In this document: positions 7,529-16,927 of the stretch, in pieces
Position numbering within the stretch: the stretch's first letter is position 1
How the letters are laid out: every line of letters starts with the position of its first letter
Assembly: GCF_016863395.1 (NCBI RefSeq)
Contig: NZ_BOOU01000089.1
Span: 1-62,484 of the forward strand
Direction of reading: 5' to 3'
DNA: 62,484 nt
Source of the DNA: Sphaerisporangium rufum
GTDB taxonomy: Bacteria > Actinomycetota > Actinomycetes > Streptosporangiales > Streptosporangiaceae
Translations under genes and position numbers: made by a program
The notes under the pieces: generated by a model
Seen by the model: the letters and a program-made list of their open reading frames with translations, nothing else
Told to the model about the DNA's origin: nothing
The model's database searches: none

Positions 7529-8782
7529 TCAGCCGGCGGCCGGCTCGGCGGTGCCGGACAGCCCGGCCGGCGCCGGCAGCTCCGCGAGCACCGCGGCGAG
7601 CTGCTCGACGGCCCACTCAAGGTCCTCGGCCGAGATCACCAGCGGCGGCGCCAGCCGGATGGTGGAGCCGTGGGTGTCCTTGGCGAGCACGCCGCGGCGC
7701 ATCAGCGCCTCGCAGACCTCGCGGCCGGTGCCGATGGCCGGGTCGACGTCCACCCCGGCCCACAGCCCGCGGCCGCGTACCGCGACCACGCCGCGGCCGG
7801 TCAGCGCGCGCAGCCGCTCGTGCAGCAGCGCGCCGAGGTCGCGGGCGCGGGCCTGGTACTCGCCGGTGCCGAGCAGCTCCAGCACCGCGCCGCCGACCGC
7901 GCAGGCCAGCGGGTTGCCGCCGAACGTCGAGCCGTGCTGGCCGGGCCGGATGACGCCGAGCACGTCGCTGTCGGCGACCACCGCCGACACCGGTACGACG
8001 CCGCCGCCGAGCGCCTTGCCCAGCACGTACATGTCCGGCACCACGCCCTCGTGGTCGCAGGCGAAGGTCTCGCCGGTGCGGCCCAGGCCGGACTGGATCT
8101 CGTCGGCGATGAACAGCACGTCGTGCTCGGTGCAGATCTCGCGGACCTGCTCCAGGTAGCCGGCCGGCGGCACCAGCACGCCCGCCTCGCCCTGGATGGG
8201 CTCCAGCAGCACCGCGACGGTGTTCTCGTCGATCGCCTCGCGGATCGCCTCGGCCGAGCCGTAGCGGACGACGCGGAAGCCCGGGGTGGCCGGCCCGAAG
8301 CCCTCCCGCGCGTCGGGGTCGGTGGAGAAGCCGACGATCGTGGTGGTGCGGCCGTGGAAGTTGTCCTCCATGACCACGATGTTCGCCTGGTCGGCGGCGA
8401 CGCCCTTGACCTCGTAGCCCCACTTGCGGGCCACCTTGATCGCGGTCTCCACCGCCTCGGCGCCGGTGTTCATCGGCAGGACCATGTCCTTGCCGCACAG
8501 GTCGGCCAGGCCCCGGCAGAAGTCGGCGAACCGGTCGTGGAAGAACGCCCGGCTGGTGAGAGTGACCCGGTCGAGCTGCTCGCGGGCCGCCCGCAGGATC
8601 GTCTCGTTGCCGTGGCCGAAGTTCAGCGACGAGTAGCCCGCCAGGCAGTCCAGGTACCGGCGTCCTTCCACGTCGGTCACCCAGGCGCCGCGCGCCTCGC
8701 GCACGACCACCGGCAGCGGGTGGTAGTTGTGCGCGCTGCGGCGCTCGCTCTGCTCGATGAGTTCGCTGGTGGTGTGGCTCAT
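7529..8782 (-). CDS. rocD: Ornithine aminotransferase (ornithine-oxo-acid transaminase)
   Basis: Known role: PLP-dependent transfer of the delta-amino group of ornithine to 2-oxoglutarate, giving glutamate-5-semialdehyde. Seen: 417 residues with the class III aminotransferase series YLDCLAGYSSLNFGHGN, MNTGAEAVETAIKVARKWGY, FHGRTTTIVGFSTD, EPIQGEAGV, FIADEIQSGLGRTG and the PLP-lysine region VLGKALGGGVVPVSAV, then GQHGSTFGGNPLA. Length and motif order match RocD. The start ATG overlaps the stop of the upstream hydrolase gene by four bases (ATGA), so the two are translationally coupled. With the hydrolase and the Lrp gene upstream it forms an arginine/ornithine catabolic unit. Confidence 0.93.
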   Translation of the reverse strand: MSHTTSELIEQSERRSAHNYHPLPVVVREARGAWVTDVEGRRYLDCLAGYSSLNFGHGNETILRAAREQLDRVTLTSRAFFHDRFADFCRGLADLCGKDMVLPMNTGAEAVETAIKVARKWGYEVKGVAADQANIVVMEDNFHGRTTTIVGFSTDPDAREGFGPATPGFRVVRYGSAEAIREAIDENTVAVLLEPIQGEAGVLVPPAGYLEQVREICTEHDVLFIADEIQSGLGRTGETFACDHEGVVPDMYVLGKALGGGVVPVSAVVADSDVLGVIRPGQHGSTFGGNPLACAVGGAVLELLGTGEYQARARDLGALLHERLRALTGRGVVAVRGRGLWAGVDVDPAIGTGREVCEALMRRGVLAKDTHGSTIRLAPPLVISAEDLEWAVEQLAAVLAELPAPAGLSGTAEPAAG

Positions 8783-9579
8783 GGGCGGATCTCCAGGGTG
8801 CAGCACTTGGGTCCGCCGCCGGCCTTGCGCAGCTCGCTCAGGTCGACGGGGATGACGTTGAGGCCCCGGCGCTTCAGCTCCAGGGACAGGTCGGCGGCCT
8901 CGACGTTGACGATGACGTTGTGGCCGTCGCTGACCGCGTTCAGGCCGAGGACCGCCGCGTCGTCGGGGCCGGCGATGACGGCGTCGGGGAACATCCGCCG
9001 CAGTACGTCCCGGCTGCCCGGCGAGAACGCGCCCGGGTAGTAGGCCACGTTGCGCCCGTCGATCGGGAACAGCGCGGTGTCCAGGTGGTAGTAGCACGGG
9101 TCCACCAGGCGCAGCGTGACCACCGGGCGGCCGAGGAACTCCTGGGCCTCCTGGTGCGCGGCGATCTCGGTACGGAAGCCGGTGCCGGCCAGCACCACCT
9201 CGTCCAGGACCAGGAAGTCGCCCTCGCCCTCGTTGGTGACCGTGGGCTCCATGACCGGGGCGAACCCGTTCTCGGTGAACCACCGCAGGTAGGCGGGGCC
9301 TTCGGCGGCACGCTCGGCGGTGGCGAACCGGGCGCCGTAGACGCGCCCGCCGACGACCAGGGCGCCGTTGGCGGCGAACACCATGTCCGGCAGGCCGTCG
9401 ATCGGGTCGATCAGGCTGACCCGGTGGCCGAGCTCCTCGTAGGTCTCCTTCAGCCGCTCCCACTGGCGGACGGCGGTGGCCGCGTCGGCGCCCTTGCTCG
9501 GATCCATCCACGGGTTGATCGCGTATTCCACCGCGAAGTGGTCGGGACGGCACATCAGGTAGTGCCGAGAGTGCGCCAT
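8779..9579 (-). CDS. ddaH: Dimethylargininase / amidinotransferase-fold hydrolase
   Basis: Seen: 266 residues of the guanidino-group-modifying pentein fold. The N-terminus has YLMCRPDHFAVEYAINPWMD, then DMVFAANGALV, EGEGDFLV, CYYHLDTALFPID with the catalytic histidine region, and the C-terminal catalytic cysteine region GGGPKCCTLEIRP. Family knowledge: these enzymes hydrolyse dimethylarginine or arginine to citrulline plus an amine. Coupling to rocD suggests that the product feeds ornithine catabolism, although direct cleavage of arginine to ornithine by some relatives is an alternative. Start ATG at 9579. The 184 bases upstream, before the Lrp gene, are comparatively AT-rich around 9705-9750 and probably hold the promoter and Lrp sites. 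Confidence 0.85.
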   Translation of the reverse strand: MAHSRHYLMCRPDHFAVEYAINPWMDPSKGADAATAVRQWERLKETYEELGHRVSLIDPIDGLPDMVFAANGALVVGGRVYGARFATAERAAEGPAYLRWFTENGFAPVMEPTVTNEGEGDFLVLDEVVLAGTGFRTEIAAHQEAQEFLGRPVVTLRLVDPCYYHLDTALFPIDGRNVAYYPGAFSPGSRDVLRRMFPDAVIAGPDDAAVLGLNAVSDGHNVIVNVEAADLSLELKRRGLNVIPVDLSELRKAGGGPKCCTLEIRP

Positions 9580-9763
9580 GTATCACTCCGTCGGATTACG
9601 GCCGGTCAGATGGCTACAGCGTAGGAACGCGCCCGTGCAGCGGGTAGTCGCGGACCTTGCGTGCCTCCGGCGATCCCTTGCGCGTTAGGGGGCTCACTCG
9701 TCGTTTTGTTGCGTGTGATGGAAATATCGTTTAAAGCAGACCGAAACGAGGTGAAGGGCGCCG

Positions 9764-10222
9764 TCAGGCCGGGTGTGGCGCCAGCGGCGGATCGTCGATC
9801 AGCCGGGACAGCACGATCGCGCTCTTGGTGCGCACCACGAACGGCTCGGCGGCGACCCGCTCGATCACCTGTTCGACGTGCCGGACGTCCTTGGCCCGGA
9901 TGTGCAGCAGCGCGTCCGCCTCCCCGGTGATCGTGCAGGCGGAGATCACCTCGGGCAGTCGGGCCACCGCGGTGCCGATCTCGGCGGGCGACGTCTTGCC
10001 CCGGCAGAACAGCTCGACGTAGGCCTCGGTGGTCCAGCCGAGGGCGGACGGCTCCACCCGGGCGGTGAACCCGGTGATGGCGCCGGTGCTGAGCAGCCGG
10101 TCCACCCGCCGCTTCACCGCGGGCGCGGACAGCCCGATCCGCTGGCCGATCTCGGCATAGGTCGATCGGGCGTCCTCGATCAGGGCCCCGACGATCGCGC
10201 GATCAAGCGTGTCCAACTCCAC
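9764..10222 (-). CDS. Lrp/AsnC-family transcriptional regulator
   Basis: Seen: 152 residues. An N-terminal AsnC-type helix-turn-helix (LDTLDRAIVGALIEDARSTY, then EIGQRIGLSAPAVKRRVDRL) is followed by a RAM/AsnC ligand-binding domain with ISACTITGEADALLHIRAKD. Family knowledge: octameric amino-acid-responsive regulators. It lies upstream of ddaH-rocD on the same strand, so it is the likely arginine- or ornithine-responsive activator of that pair. I placed the start at GTG 10222. No ribosome site precedes it, but a TATA-rich TGTATATGT lies about 10 bases upstream, which suggests a leaderless transcript; an ATG at 10258 is the alternative. It diverges from the ABC exporter genes. Confidence 0.88.
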   Translation of the reverse strand: MELDTLDRAIVGALIEDARSTYAEIGQRIGLSAPAVKRRVDRLLSTGAITGFTARVEPSALGWTTEAYVELFCRGKTSPAEIGTAVARLPEVISACTITGEADALLHIRAKDVRHVEQVIERVAAEPFVVRTKSAIVLSRLIDDPPLAPHPA

Positions 10223-10289
10223 GCTGACACATATACAGCCGGGCGGCCCTCGGCACACAGTCGGGAGTCAAGGCAAAGTTTAAGTGACT

Positions 10290-10308
10290 CCAAATTTGGT
10301 GTTACTGT
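10290..10308 (+). promoter_or_regulatory. Promoter with palindrome before the ABC exporter
   Basis: A perfect 10-bp palindrome CCAAATTTGG (10290-10299) is followed by TTACTGT, giving a -10 hexamer TACTGT at 10303-10308. The ATG begins eight bases later, consistent with a leaderless transcript. The palindrome lies between -35 and -10 and is a plausible operator. Confidence 0.6.
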
Positions 10309-10315
10309 ACTCGGC

Positions 10316-11074
10316 ATGATTCACGCCAGAGGTCTGTCCCGGACCTTCACCACCAAGACCGGCCCGGTCGAGGCCGTCCGCAGGCTGGACATCGACGTCG
10401 CGGCCGGCGAGATCGTCGGCTTCCTCGGCCCGAACGGCGCAGGAAAGACGACCACCCTGCGCATGCTCACCACGCTGCTGCGCCCGACCGGCGGCACCGC
10501 CACCGTCGCCGGGCACGACCTGACCGCCGAGCCTGCGAAGGTCCGCCGGCGGATCGGTTACGTGCCGCAGGGCGGCACCATGGGCCCCGGCGCGCTGCTC
10601 GGCGAGGAGCTGGAGCTGCAGGCCCGGCTCTACGGGATGGGTGCCACCGCGGCCCGCGACCGCGTGGCCGAGGTGCTGGAGTCCCTCGACCTGGCCGATC
10701 TGGCCGCCCGGCCGGCCGCGTCGCTGTCCGGTGGCCAGCGCCGCCGGGCGGACATCGCGATGGGCCTGCTGCACGCTCCGGCGCTGCTGTTCCTGGACGA
10801 GCCCACCACCGGCCTCGACCCGCGCGCCCGGGCCGCGCTGTGGGACGACGTGCGGCGGCTGCGCGCCGAGCGCGGCCTGACCGTCTTCCTGTCCACCCAC
10901 TACCTGGACGAGGCCGACGCGCTGTGCGACCGGCTGCTGATCGTGGACGGCGGCCGGGTGGCCGGCGCCGGTACCCCGGCCGCGCTCAAGGCGGAGATCG
11001 GCCCGGCGGCCACCCTGGACGACGTCTTCCTCTCCCTCACCGGCCGCCCGCTGCGCGCGGAGGCCGCCGCGTGA
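10316..11074 (+). CDS. ABC transporter ATP-binding protein (DrrA-like, ABC-2 exporter)
   Basis: Seen: 252 residues. Walker A GPNGAGKTTTLRM, Q-loop region GYVPQGGTMGPGALL, signature LSGGQRRRADIAMG, Walker B LLFLDEPTTGLDPRARAALW and the H-loop STHYLDEADALCDRL are all intact. The D-P-R-A-R-A-A-L-W segment is typical of drug-export ATPases of the DrrA group. It pairs with the permease 163 bases downstream to form a homodimeric or tetrameric exporter. The substrate is unknown; such pairs in actinomycetes usually export lipids or antibiotics. It diverges from the Lrp gene across a 93-base gap with its own -10 and palindrome. Its final residues (RPLRAEAAA) lack the extra C-terminal domain of some relatives. 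Confidence 0.93.
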   Translation: MIHARGLSRTFTTKTGPVEAVRRLDIDVAAGEIVGFLGPNGAGKTTTLRMLTTLLRPTGGTATVAGHDLTAEPAKVRRRIGYVPQGGTMGPGALLGEELELQARLYGMGATAARDRVAEVLESLDLADLAARPAASLSGGQRRRADIAMGLLHAPALLFLDEPTTGLDPRARAALWDDVRRLRAERGLTVFLSTHYLDEADALCDRLLIVDGGRVAGAGTPAALKAEIGPAATLDDVFLSLTGRPLRAEAAA

Positions 11075-11199
11075 CGGGGGTCGGGGGAGGTATCCGTTCG
11101 ACCGGTCACCCGCCGCCTTCCAGGTGCCGCCGCCCCGGCGACCCGCACGGGGCACCGCCTCCTGGGCAAGGCGTCGCCCTGTTCGAGGAGACCTACTGC

Positions 11200-11241
11200 A
11201 TGATCACCGTTTCGATCCCCCCGAGGAGACCAGCCCCGTGA
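11200..11241 (+). other. Possible 13-codon leader ORF overlapping the permease start
   Basis: ATG at 11200 opens a reading frame for MITVSIPPRRPAP, and its TGA (11239-11241) overlaps the permease GTG (11238-11240) as GTGA. It has its own GAGGAGACC ribosome-site-like element (11185-11193), repeated as GAGGAGACC inside the frame before the permease start. It may be a translational-coupling leader; nothing else supports a functional peptide. Confidence 0.35.
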
Positions 11242-11963
11242 CCACTCTCGTCCTCGCCCGCCACTACGTCCGGCAGACCTTCCGGGTGAAGGCCGCGCTG
11301 GTGTTCGGCGCGCTGCAACCGGTGCTGTTCCTGGTGCTGTTCGGGCCGCTGTTCGCCCGCAGCGGCGTCGGCTCCTGGGAGGTGCTGGTGCCCGGGCTGC
11401 TGGTGCAACTCGGCCTGCTCAGCGCTGGCATGAGCGGGTTCGGCATCGTCTTCGACCAGAAGTTCGGCGTGCTGGAACGCCTCCGGGTCACCCCGGCGAG
11501 CCGGATGTCGCTGCTGCTCGGCCGGGTGGCCAAGGACGTCCTGGTGCTCCTCGTCCAGGCGGTCGCACTGGTCGGCCTCGGCTACGCGTTCGGGCTGCGG
11601 GCCCCGCTGCCCGGCGTGCTGCTCGGCCTGGCCCTGTTGCTGCTGCTCGCCGCCGCGCTGGCCGCGCTGTCGTACGCGGTGGCGCTCAGCCTGAACCAGG
11701 AGATGTTCGCGCCGCTGATGAGCACGGTGCTGGTGCCGCTCATACTGCTGTCCGGCGCGCTGCTGCCGATGTCCCTGGCCCCCGGCTGGCTGGACGTGCT
11801 GTCGCGCCTCACCCCGTTCCGGTACGTGGTGGACGGCCTGCGCGCGCTGTTCGCCGGCCACTACACCGCGCCGGACGCGCTGCTCGGCGCCGGGGTGGCC
11901 GCCCTGTTCGCCGTCGCCGGCATCGCCGCCGCCACCCGCCGCTTCCACCACGAGAACGCCTGA
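11238..11963 (+). CDS. ABC-2 type permease of the exporter
   Basis: Seen: 241 residues with about six membrane helices. They begin after LARHYVRQTFRVKAALVFGA and include FLVLFGPLFA, LVPGLLVQLGLLSAGMSGFG, VLVLLVQAVALVGLGYAFGL, LLGLALLLLLAAALAALSYA and VLVPLILLSGALLPMSLAPG. The segment FGVLERLRVTPASRMSLLLG and the late LLSGALLPM...LTPFRYVVDGLRALF match DrrB-like ABC-2 permeases. It acts in the cytoplasmic membrane with the ATPase at 10316-11074. The GTG at 11238 has GAGGAGACC at 11223-11231 and overlaps a possible 13-codon ORF. It converges on the VWA operon with only 14 bases between the stop codons. Confidence 0.9.
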   Translation: MTTLVLARHYVRQTFRVKAALVFGALQPVLFLVLFGPLFARSGVGSWEVLVPGLLVQLGLLSAGMSGFGIVFDQKFGVLERLRVTPASRMSLLLGRVAKDVLVLLVQAVALVGLGYAFGLRAPLPGVLLGLALLLLLAAALAALSYAVALSLNQEMFAPLMSTVLVPLILLSGALLPMSLAPGWLDVLSRLTPFRYVVDGLRALFAGHYTAPDALLGAGVAALFAVAGIAAATRRFHHENA

Positions 11964-11977
11964 CCCGGTGGCTCCCC

Positions 11978-13045
11978 TCAGTGGGACGATTTCCGGGGGC
12001 GGTTCCACCAGAGGGAGAGGGACAGGGCGGTGGCGATCAGCAGGGCGCCGCCGGCGGCGAAGAAGGCGGCGGTGTCGACCTTCTCCCGGATGACGGTGAA
12101 GCTACCGGGCAGGGCGTCCAGGGCGCTTTCCAGCTGGCCGGCGTTCTCGGCGCGGTGGTAGGAGCCGCCGGTGGTCCGGGCGATCTCCTTCAGGGTGGGC
12201 TCGTCGATGTCGCGGGGGTTGCGGCCGCGGTCGAAGCCGCCGCGCCCGCCGAAGCCGCCGCCGCCCCAGCCGCCGTAGCCGCGGCCGTCGAACTCGGAGT
12301 TGTCGCACACCATGGGAGCCGGAGTGGTGGTGCCGAAGCCGATGGGGAAGACCCGGACGCCGCGCAGCGCCGCCTCCCGGGCGGCGGTCCGCGGGTTCAC
12401 GCCCTGGGTGTTGGCGCCGTCGGTGAGCACCACGATGGCGGCGCTGCCCTGCCCGCTGCCGGGGGCCGCCGCCGGCGGGGTCGCGCCGGTGGGCGCGACC
12501 GACGGGTCGACCTCGGCGATCGCGTCGATCGAGGTGAGCATCGCCTGCCCGATCGCGGTGCCCCGCGCCACGGTGAGGCCGTCCAGCGCCTTGACCAGCG
12601 CGTCGGTGTCGTCGGTGGGCGGGACGAGCAGGCCCGCGGTGCCGGCGAAGGTGACCAGGCCGATGCGCGGCCCGCCGCGCTGCGACTCGATGAAGTCCGC
12701 CGCGGCCTTGCGGGCGGCGGTGAGCCGGTTGGGGGTGACGTCGGTGGAGCACATGGAGCCGGAGGTGTCCAGCGCGAGCAGGATCGTCGCCGAGCGCATC
12801 GGCACCGGCACCGACGCCTGCGGGCGCGCGGCACCCACCGCGAGCAGCGCGAGCCCGGCGACCAGCAGCGCCGGCGGGATCCGCCGCGTCCAGCGGGAGC
12901 GGCCGGGCAGCGCGGTGCGGACCAGCGCGATCGAGGTGACCCGGACGGCGGCCCGCCGGCGCCGGCGGCGGGCCCACTCCCGGATCGCGAAGATCAGCGG
13001 AATGATCAGGATGGACAGCAGCGCCCATGGCCATGACAGCGACAT
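11978..13045 (-). CDS. VWA-domain membrane protein (BatA-like), last gene of the MoxR operon
   Basis: Seen: 355 residues. Two N-terminal membrane helices (WPWALLSILIIPLIFAI and PPALLVAGLALLAVGAA) flank a basic loop. Then follows a von Willebrand A domain with MIDAS motif LALDTSGSM (D-x-S-x-S), the conserved threonine (GTAIGQAM) and IVVLTDGANTQG, and finally a C-terminal helix (FFAAGGALLIATALSLSLWW). A glycine-rich insertion (GGWGGGGFGGRGGF) sits between the VWA core and the NPRDIDEPTLKEIARTTGG segment and is unusual. The start directly abuts the stop of the upstream VWA gene. Family context: Bat/MoxR systems act in envelope stress or in assembly and metal insertion; the client here is unknown. 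Confidence 0.88.
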   Translation of the reverse strand: MSLSWPWALLSILIIPLIFAIREWARRRRRRAAVRVTSIALVRTALPGRSRWTRRIPPALLVAGLALLAVGAARPQASVPVPMRSATILLALDTSGSMCSTDVTPNRLTAARKAAADFIESQRGGPRIGLVTFAGTAGLLVPPTDDTDALVKALDGLTVARGTAIGQAMLTSIDAIAEVDPSVAPTGATPPAAAPGSGQGSAAIVVLTDGANTQGVNPRTAAREAALRGVRVFPIGFGTTTPAPMVCDNSEFDGRGYGGWGGGGFGGRGGFDRGRNPRDIDEPTLKEIARTTGGSYHRAENAGQLESALDALPGSFTVIREKVDTAAFFAAGGALLIATALSLSLWWNRPRKSSH

Positions 13046-13996
13046 TCAGATCATCCGTCCGGTCCGGAGCACGGTGAGCGCCGCGCCGGCGGCCAGCAGC
13101 GCGAGGGCGAGCCCGATCAGCCCGCCGGCCAGCGGCAGCGGCTCGTCGGAGACGGTGAGCCGCAGGTCGATCGAGCCCGCGACCCCGTCCAGCCGCGCCG
13201 CGTCGGAGGCGGGGTGGTAGTCGCCGCCGGTCGTCCGCGCGATCGAGGTGAGGGTGTCCTCGTCGAGCGCGGTCTGCAGGCGGAAGCCGTCCACCTCGAC
13301 CGCCGCGCCGTCGGTGGTGCCCACCCCGACGGTGTGGATGTGCACGCCCGCCCGCTGCGCCACCTCGGCGGCGCGCTCGGCGTCCGCGCCCTGGTTCTGG
13401 CCATCGGAGAACATGACGATCGTCGCGGACGGCCAGTAGCCGATGTCGGGCGCGGCGCCGTCGCGGCCGATGGCCACCTGCCGGCCGGTGATCGCCGACA
13501 GCGAGCCGGTGATGGCCGCGCCCAGCGAGGTGCCGCCGGTCAGCTTCAACCGGTCGATGGCCTTGACCGCGGCGGTGTGGTCGGCGTCCGGCCGGGCGAT
13601 GGTGAGCGCGCCCCGCTCGAACGCCACGACGCCGATGTCGACGGTGTCGGGCTGCGCCGCGACGAACGCGCGGGCCGCCCGCTGCGCGGCGGCCAGCCGG
13701 GTGGGCGCGACGTCGGCGGCGCCCATGCTGTTGGAGACGTCGACGGCGAGGATCACGGTGCCCGCGGTCCGCGGCACCGGCACCATGGCCGCCGGTCCGG
13801 CGGCGGCGATCGCGAGCACCGCGATCCCGGCGATCGTCAGCCCGGTCCCCAGGTGCGCGCGCCGGCCGCCGGGCACCGCGAGGCCGGCCGCGGCGAGCGC
13901 CGCCGTCCGCCGCCGGGCCGAGACGGCGGCCGCCCAGACCAGCGCCGCGGTGACCAGCAGGCCGGCGGCCAGCAGCAGCGGGGATGACAGCGTCAT
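13046..13996 (-). CDS. VWA-domain membrane protein (BatA/BatB-like)
   Basis: Seen: 316 residues. N-terminal helices (LLLAAGLLVTAALVWAA, LTIAGIAVLAIAAAGPAAM) precede a VWA domain with MIDAS DVSNSM, GGTSLGAAI and IVMFSDGQNQGADA, and a C-terminal helix (GLIGLALALLAAGAALTVL). It is a paralogue of the next gene, which shares LDEDTLTSIARTTGGDYHPA-type and start-proximal motifs, but it lacks that gene's glycine-rich insertion. Its ATG overlaps the DUF58 stop by four bases, and its stop abuts the next ATG, so the three are read as one unit. The two VWA proteins probably form a membrane complex, as BatA and BatB do. Confidence 0.88.
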   Translation of the reverse strand: MTLSSPLLLAAGLLVTAALVWAAAVSARRRTAALAAAGLAVPGGRRAHLGTGLTIAGIAVLAIAAAGPAAMVPVPRTAGTVILAVDVSNSMGAADVAPTRLAAAQRAARAFVAAQPDTVDIGVVAFERGALTIARPDADHTAAVKAIDRLKLTGGTSLGAAITGSLSAITGRQVAIGRDGAAPDIGYWPSATIVMFSDGQNQGADAERAAEVAQRAGVHIHTVGVGTTDGAAVEVDGFRLQTALDEDTLTSIARTTGGDYHPASDAARLDGVAGSIDLRLTVSDEPLPLAGGLIGLALALLAAGAALTVLRTGRMI

Positions 13997-14877
13997 GGCG
14001 CCCGCCTCCCGGTCCGGGCGACCACCTCGACCAGCGTCGCGGCCAGGTCGCGGCCGGTGTCGACCCGGTGCACGGGCACCCCGGCCCGGCGCATGCCTGC
14101 CGCCAGCCGGGCGTCGCGGGCGTCGACGGCCTCGCGCAGCCGGACCCGCAGCAGCGGGTCGGCGGAGTCGACGACGAGCTGCTCGCCGGTCTCGGCGTCC
14201 TCGACCACGATCAGCCCGGCCTCGGGGAGCACGTCGTCGGCCGGGTCGACGATGCGCAGCGCGACGACCTCGTGCCGCCGGGCCAGGCGGTGCAGCGCGC
14301 GTTCCCAGTCGCCGTCGCCGATGAAGTCCGACAGCACGACGACCAGCGCGCGGCGGCGGGCCAGCCGGCCGGCCGCGTCCAGCATCTCGGCCAGGTCGGT
14401 GGTGGCGCCGCCGCGCGCGGCGACGGTGCGCTCCAGCTCGGCGCCGATGCGCAGCGCGTGCCGCCGGGAGGTGCCGGGCGGCACCACGCGCAGCATCCCG
14501 GTGTCGAACAGCAGCGCGCCGACCTGGTTGCCGCCCCGGCCGAACAGCCGGGCCAGCACGAGCGCCAGCTCGGCGAGCACGTCGTGCTTGCCGCGGCCGG
14601 GCCGGCCGGCCGCCATCGACGCCGACCGGTCCAGCACCAGCCACACCGTCAGCTCGCGGTCCTCGGTGAATACGCGCAGGTGCGGCTCGTCCAGCCGGGC
14701 GGTGACGTTCCAGTCGATGTGCCGGGCGTCGTCGCCCTCGCCGTAGGGGCGTAGCCCGGTGAAGTCGATCCCGGCGCCCCGGTGCGCGGTGCGGTGGGCG
14801 CCCTGCAGCCGGCCGTCCAGCCGGCGGACGACCTGCCACTCCAGGCGGAGCAGGAGTCTCTCGGGGGTGGTGGCCAT
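13993..14877 (-). CDS. DUF58 domain protein of the MoxR operon
   Basis: Seen: 294 residues. The DUF58 signature GIDFTGLRPYGEGDDARHID followed by WNVTARLDEPHLRVFTEDRE is present. A VWA-like domain follows with LVLDRSASM, LVVVLSDFIGDGDW and ALRIVDPADD. Family knowledge: DUF58 proteins accompany MoxR ATPases and VWA proteins; the biochemical role is unresolved. The distance to the moxR stop is six bases, and the gene overlaps the following VWA gene (ATGA). It has no membrane helix, so it is probably the soluble partner of the membrane VWA proteins. Confidence 0.9.
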   Translation of the reverse strand: MATTPERLLLRLEWQVVRRLDGRLQGAHRTAHRGAGIDFTGLRPYGEGDDARHIDWNVTARLDEPHLRVFTEDRELTVWLVLDRSASMAAGRPGRGKHDVLAELALVLARLFGRGGNQVGALLFDTGMLRVVPPGTSRRHALRIGAELERTVAARGGATTDLAEMLDAAGRLARRRALVVVLSDFIGDGDWERALHRLARRHEVVALRIVDPADDVLPEAGLIVVEDAETGEQLVVDSADPLLRVRLREAVDARDARLAAGMRRAGVPVHRVDTGRDLAATLVEVVARTGRRAP

Positions 14878-14883
14878 GGCGCC

Positions 14884-15885
<1,002 letters not shown>

Positions 15886-15931
15886 ATGTGTTCCCTCTCC
15901 GGACGCCGCGGGCGGCCCGGCCTGGTCGCGG

Positions 15932-16759
15932 TCAGATCTGTGGCCCGTCGCCGGGCGGGCCGTCGCCGTCGCCGCCACCGCCCAGGGCCGCGCCGATCGG
16001 CACCGCGAACGCGATGCCGGCGAACGCCTCGTCCCGGCCGGGGTCGGCGATCGAGACGACGATCCCGATGACCAGGCCGCGGGCGTCCAGCAGCGGGCCG
16101 CCGGAACTGCCCGGGTTGACCGCGGCATCGAACTGGATCAGCCCCTTGATGTCGCCCTCCTTGGTGGCCCGGTCGGCGGTCCGGTCCAGCCCGGACACCA
16201 CGCCGGTGGAGACGCTGTAGGTCAGGCCGAGCGGGTTGCCGATGGCCACGACGGGGGCGCCGACCGTCACCGCGCCGCCGAGCGTCGCCGGCACCACGAT
16301 CTCCGGCAGCTTCGCCGGCCGGAGCGTCGCCACGTCCTGCCGGGGGTTCGCCGACGCAACCTCGGCCTTGGTCCGGGTGCCGTCCGCGAAAGTGAGCGTG
16401 ACGTCCGCGCCGCTCTTGGCCGCGCTCGCGACGACGTGGTGCGCGGTCAGCACCGTGCCGTCCTCGGCGGCGATCACCCCGGTGCCGAGCGACCTGCCGG
16501 TCTGCACGACCACCACCGACGGCCCGGCCCGCTTGACGACCTCCGGCACCGTGGGCGGCGCGCTGGGCGTGGGCGTCGCGCCCGGCCTGGGAGCGGCCTG
16601 CCGGTCGTCGCCACCGCGCGCGCCCAGCCAGTACGCCAGCAGCGCCACGACGACGAGGACGACACCCCCCACGGCGAACCACCGGACTCTCCCGGCCATG
16701 GCACCCCGAGCTTCCTGAGCCTCGGCCGCGGCGGCCGCCTGCGGCGCGTGCTCCATCAC
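15932..16759 (-). CDS. Membrane-anchored HtrA/DegP-like serine protease without PDZ domain
   Basis: Seen: 275 residues. A cytosolic stretch is followed by one membrane helix (WFAVGGVVLVVVALLAYWLG), a Pro/Thr-rich linker (PRPGATPTPSAPPTVP) and a trypsin-like S1C domain. The triad residues lie in TAHHVV (His), RQDVATLR (Asp) and VNPGSSGGPLLD (Ser). The protein ends shortly after IAFAVPIGAAL, so the usual PDZ domain is missing. It probably acts outside the membrane in quality control. It is the first gene of the MoxR/DUF58/VWA operon, which suggests that the complex monitors envelope proteins. ATG 16759 or 16756 is possible; ATG at 16699 would still keep the helix. Confidence 0.88.
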   Translation of the reverse strand: MMEHAPQAAAAAEAQEARGAMAGRVRWFAVGGVVLVVVALLAYWLGARGGDDRQAAPRPGATPTPSAPPTVPEVVKRAGPSVVVVQTGRSLGTGVIAAEDGTVLTAHHVVASAAKSGADVTLTFADGTRTKAEVASANPRQDVATLRPAKLPEIVVPATLGGAVTVGAPVVAIGNPLGLTYSVSTGVVSGLDRTADRATKEGDIKGLIQFDAAVNPGSSGGPLLDARGLVIGIVVSIADPGRDEAFAGIAFAVPIGAALGGGGDGDGPPGDGPQI

Positions 16760-16927
16760 CCCATAGTCATCGATATCGCTTGAAACTTCTACAAACCGCG
16801 CCTGAGAACTCCGTGAGACCGCCAGCTCCCCGGCCGCGCGGTCCGGGGCGGGGACGAGTCGGGCGGTGGCCGGGCGCCGATGGACTTGTCAGCTGATCCG
16901 GCCGGACCGCTGCGCGAAGCGGCGCCG

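Noticed and set aside
7223-9040. A 605-codon plus-strand frame across rocD
   Set aside because: The rocD and ddaH proteins on the opposite strand are full-length with all active-site motifs; the plus frame is a shadow.
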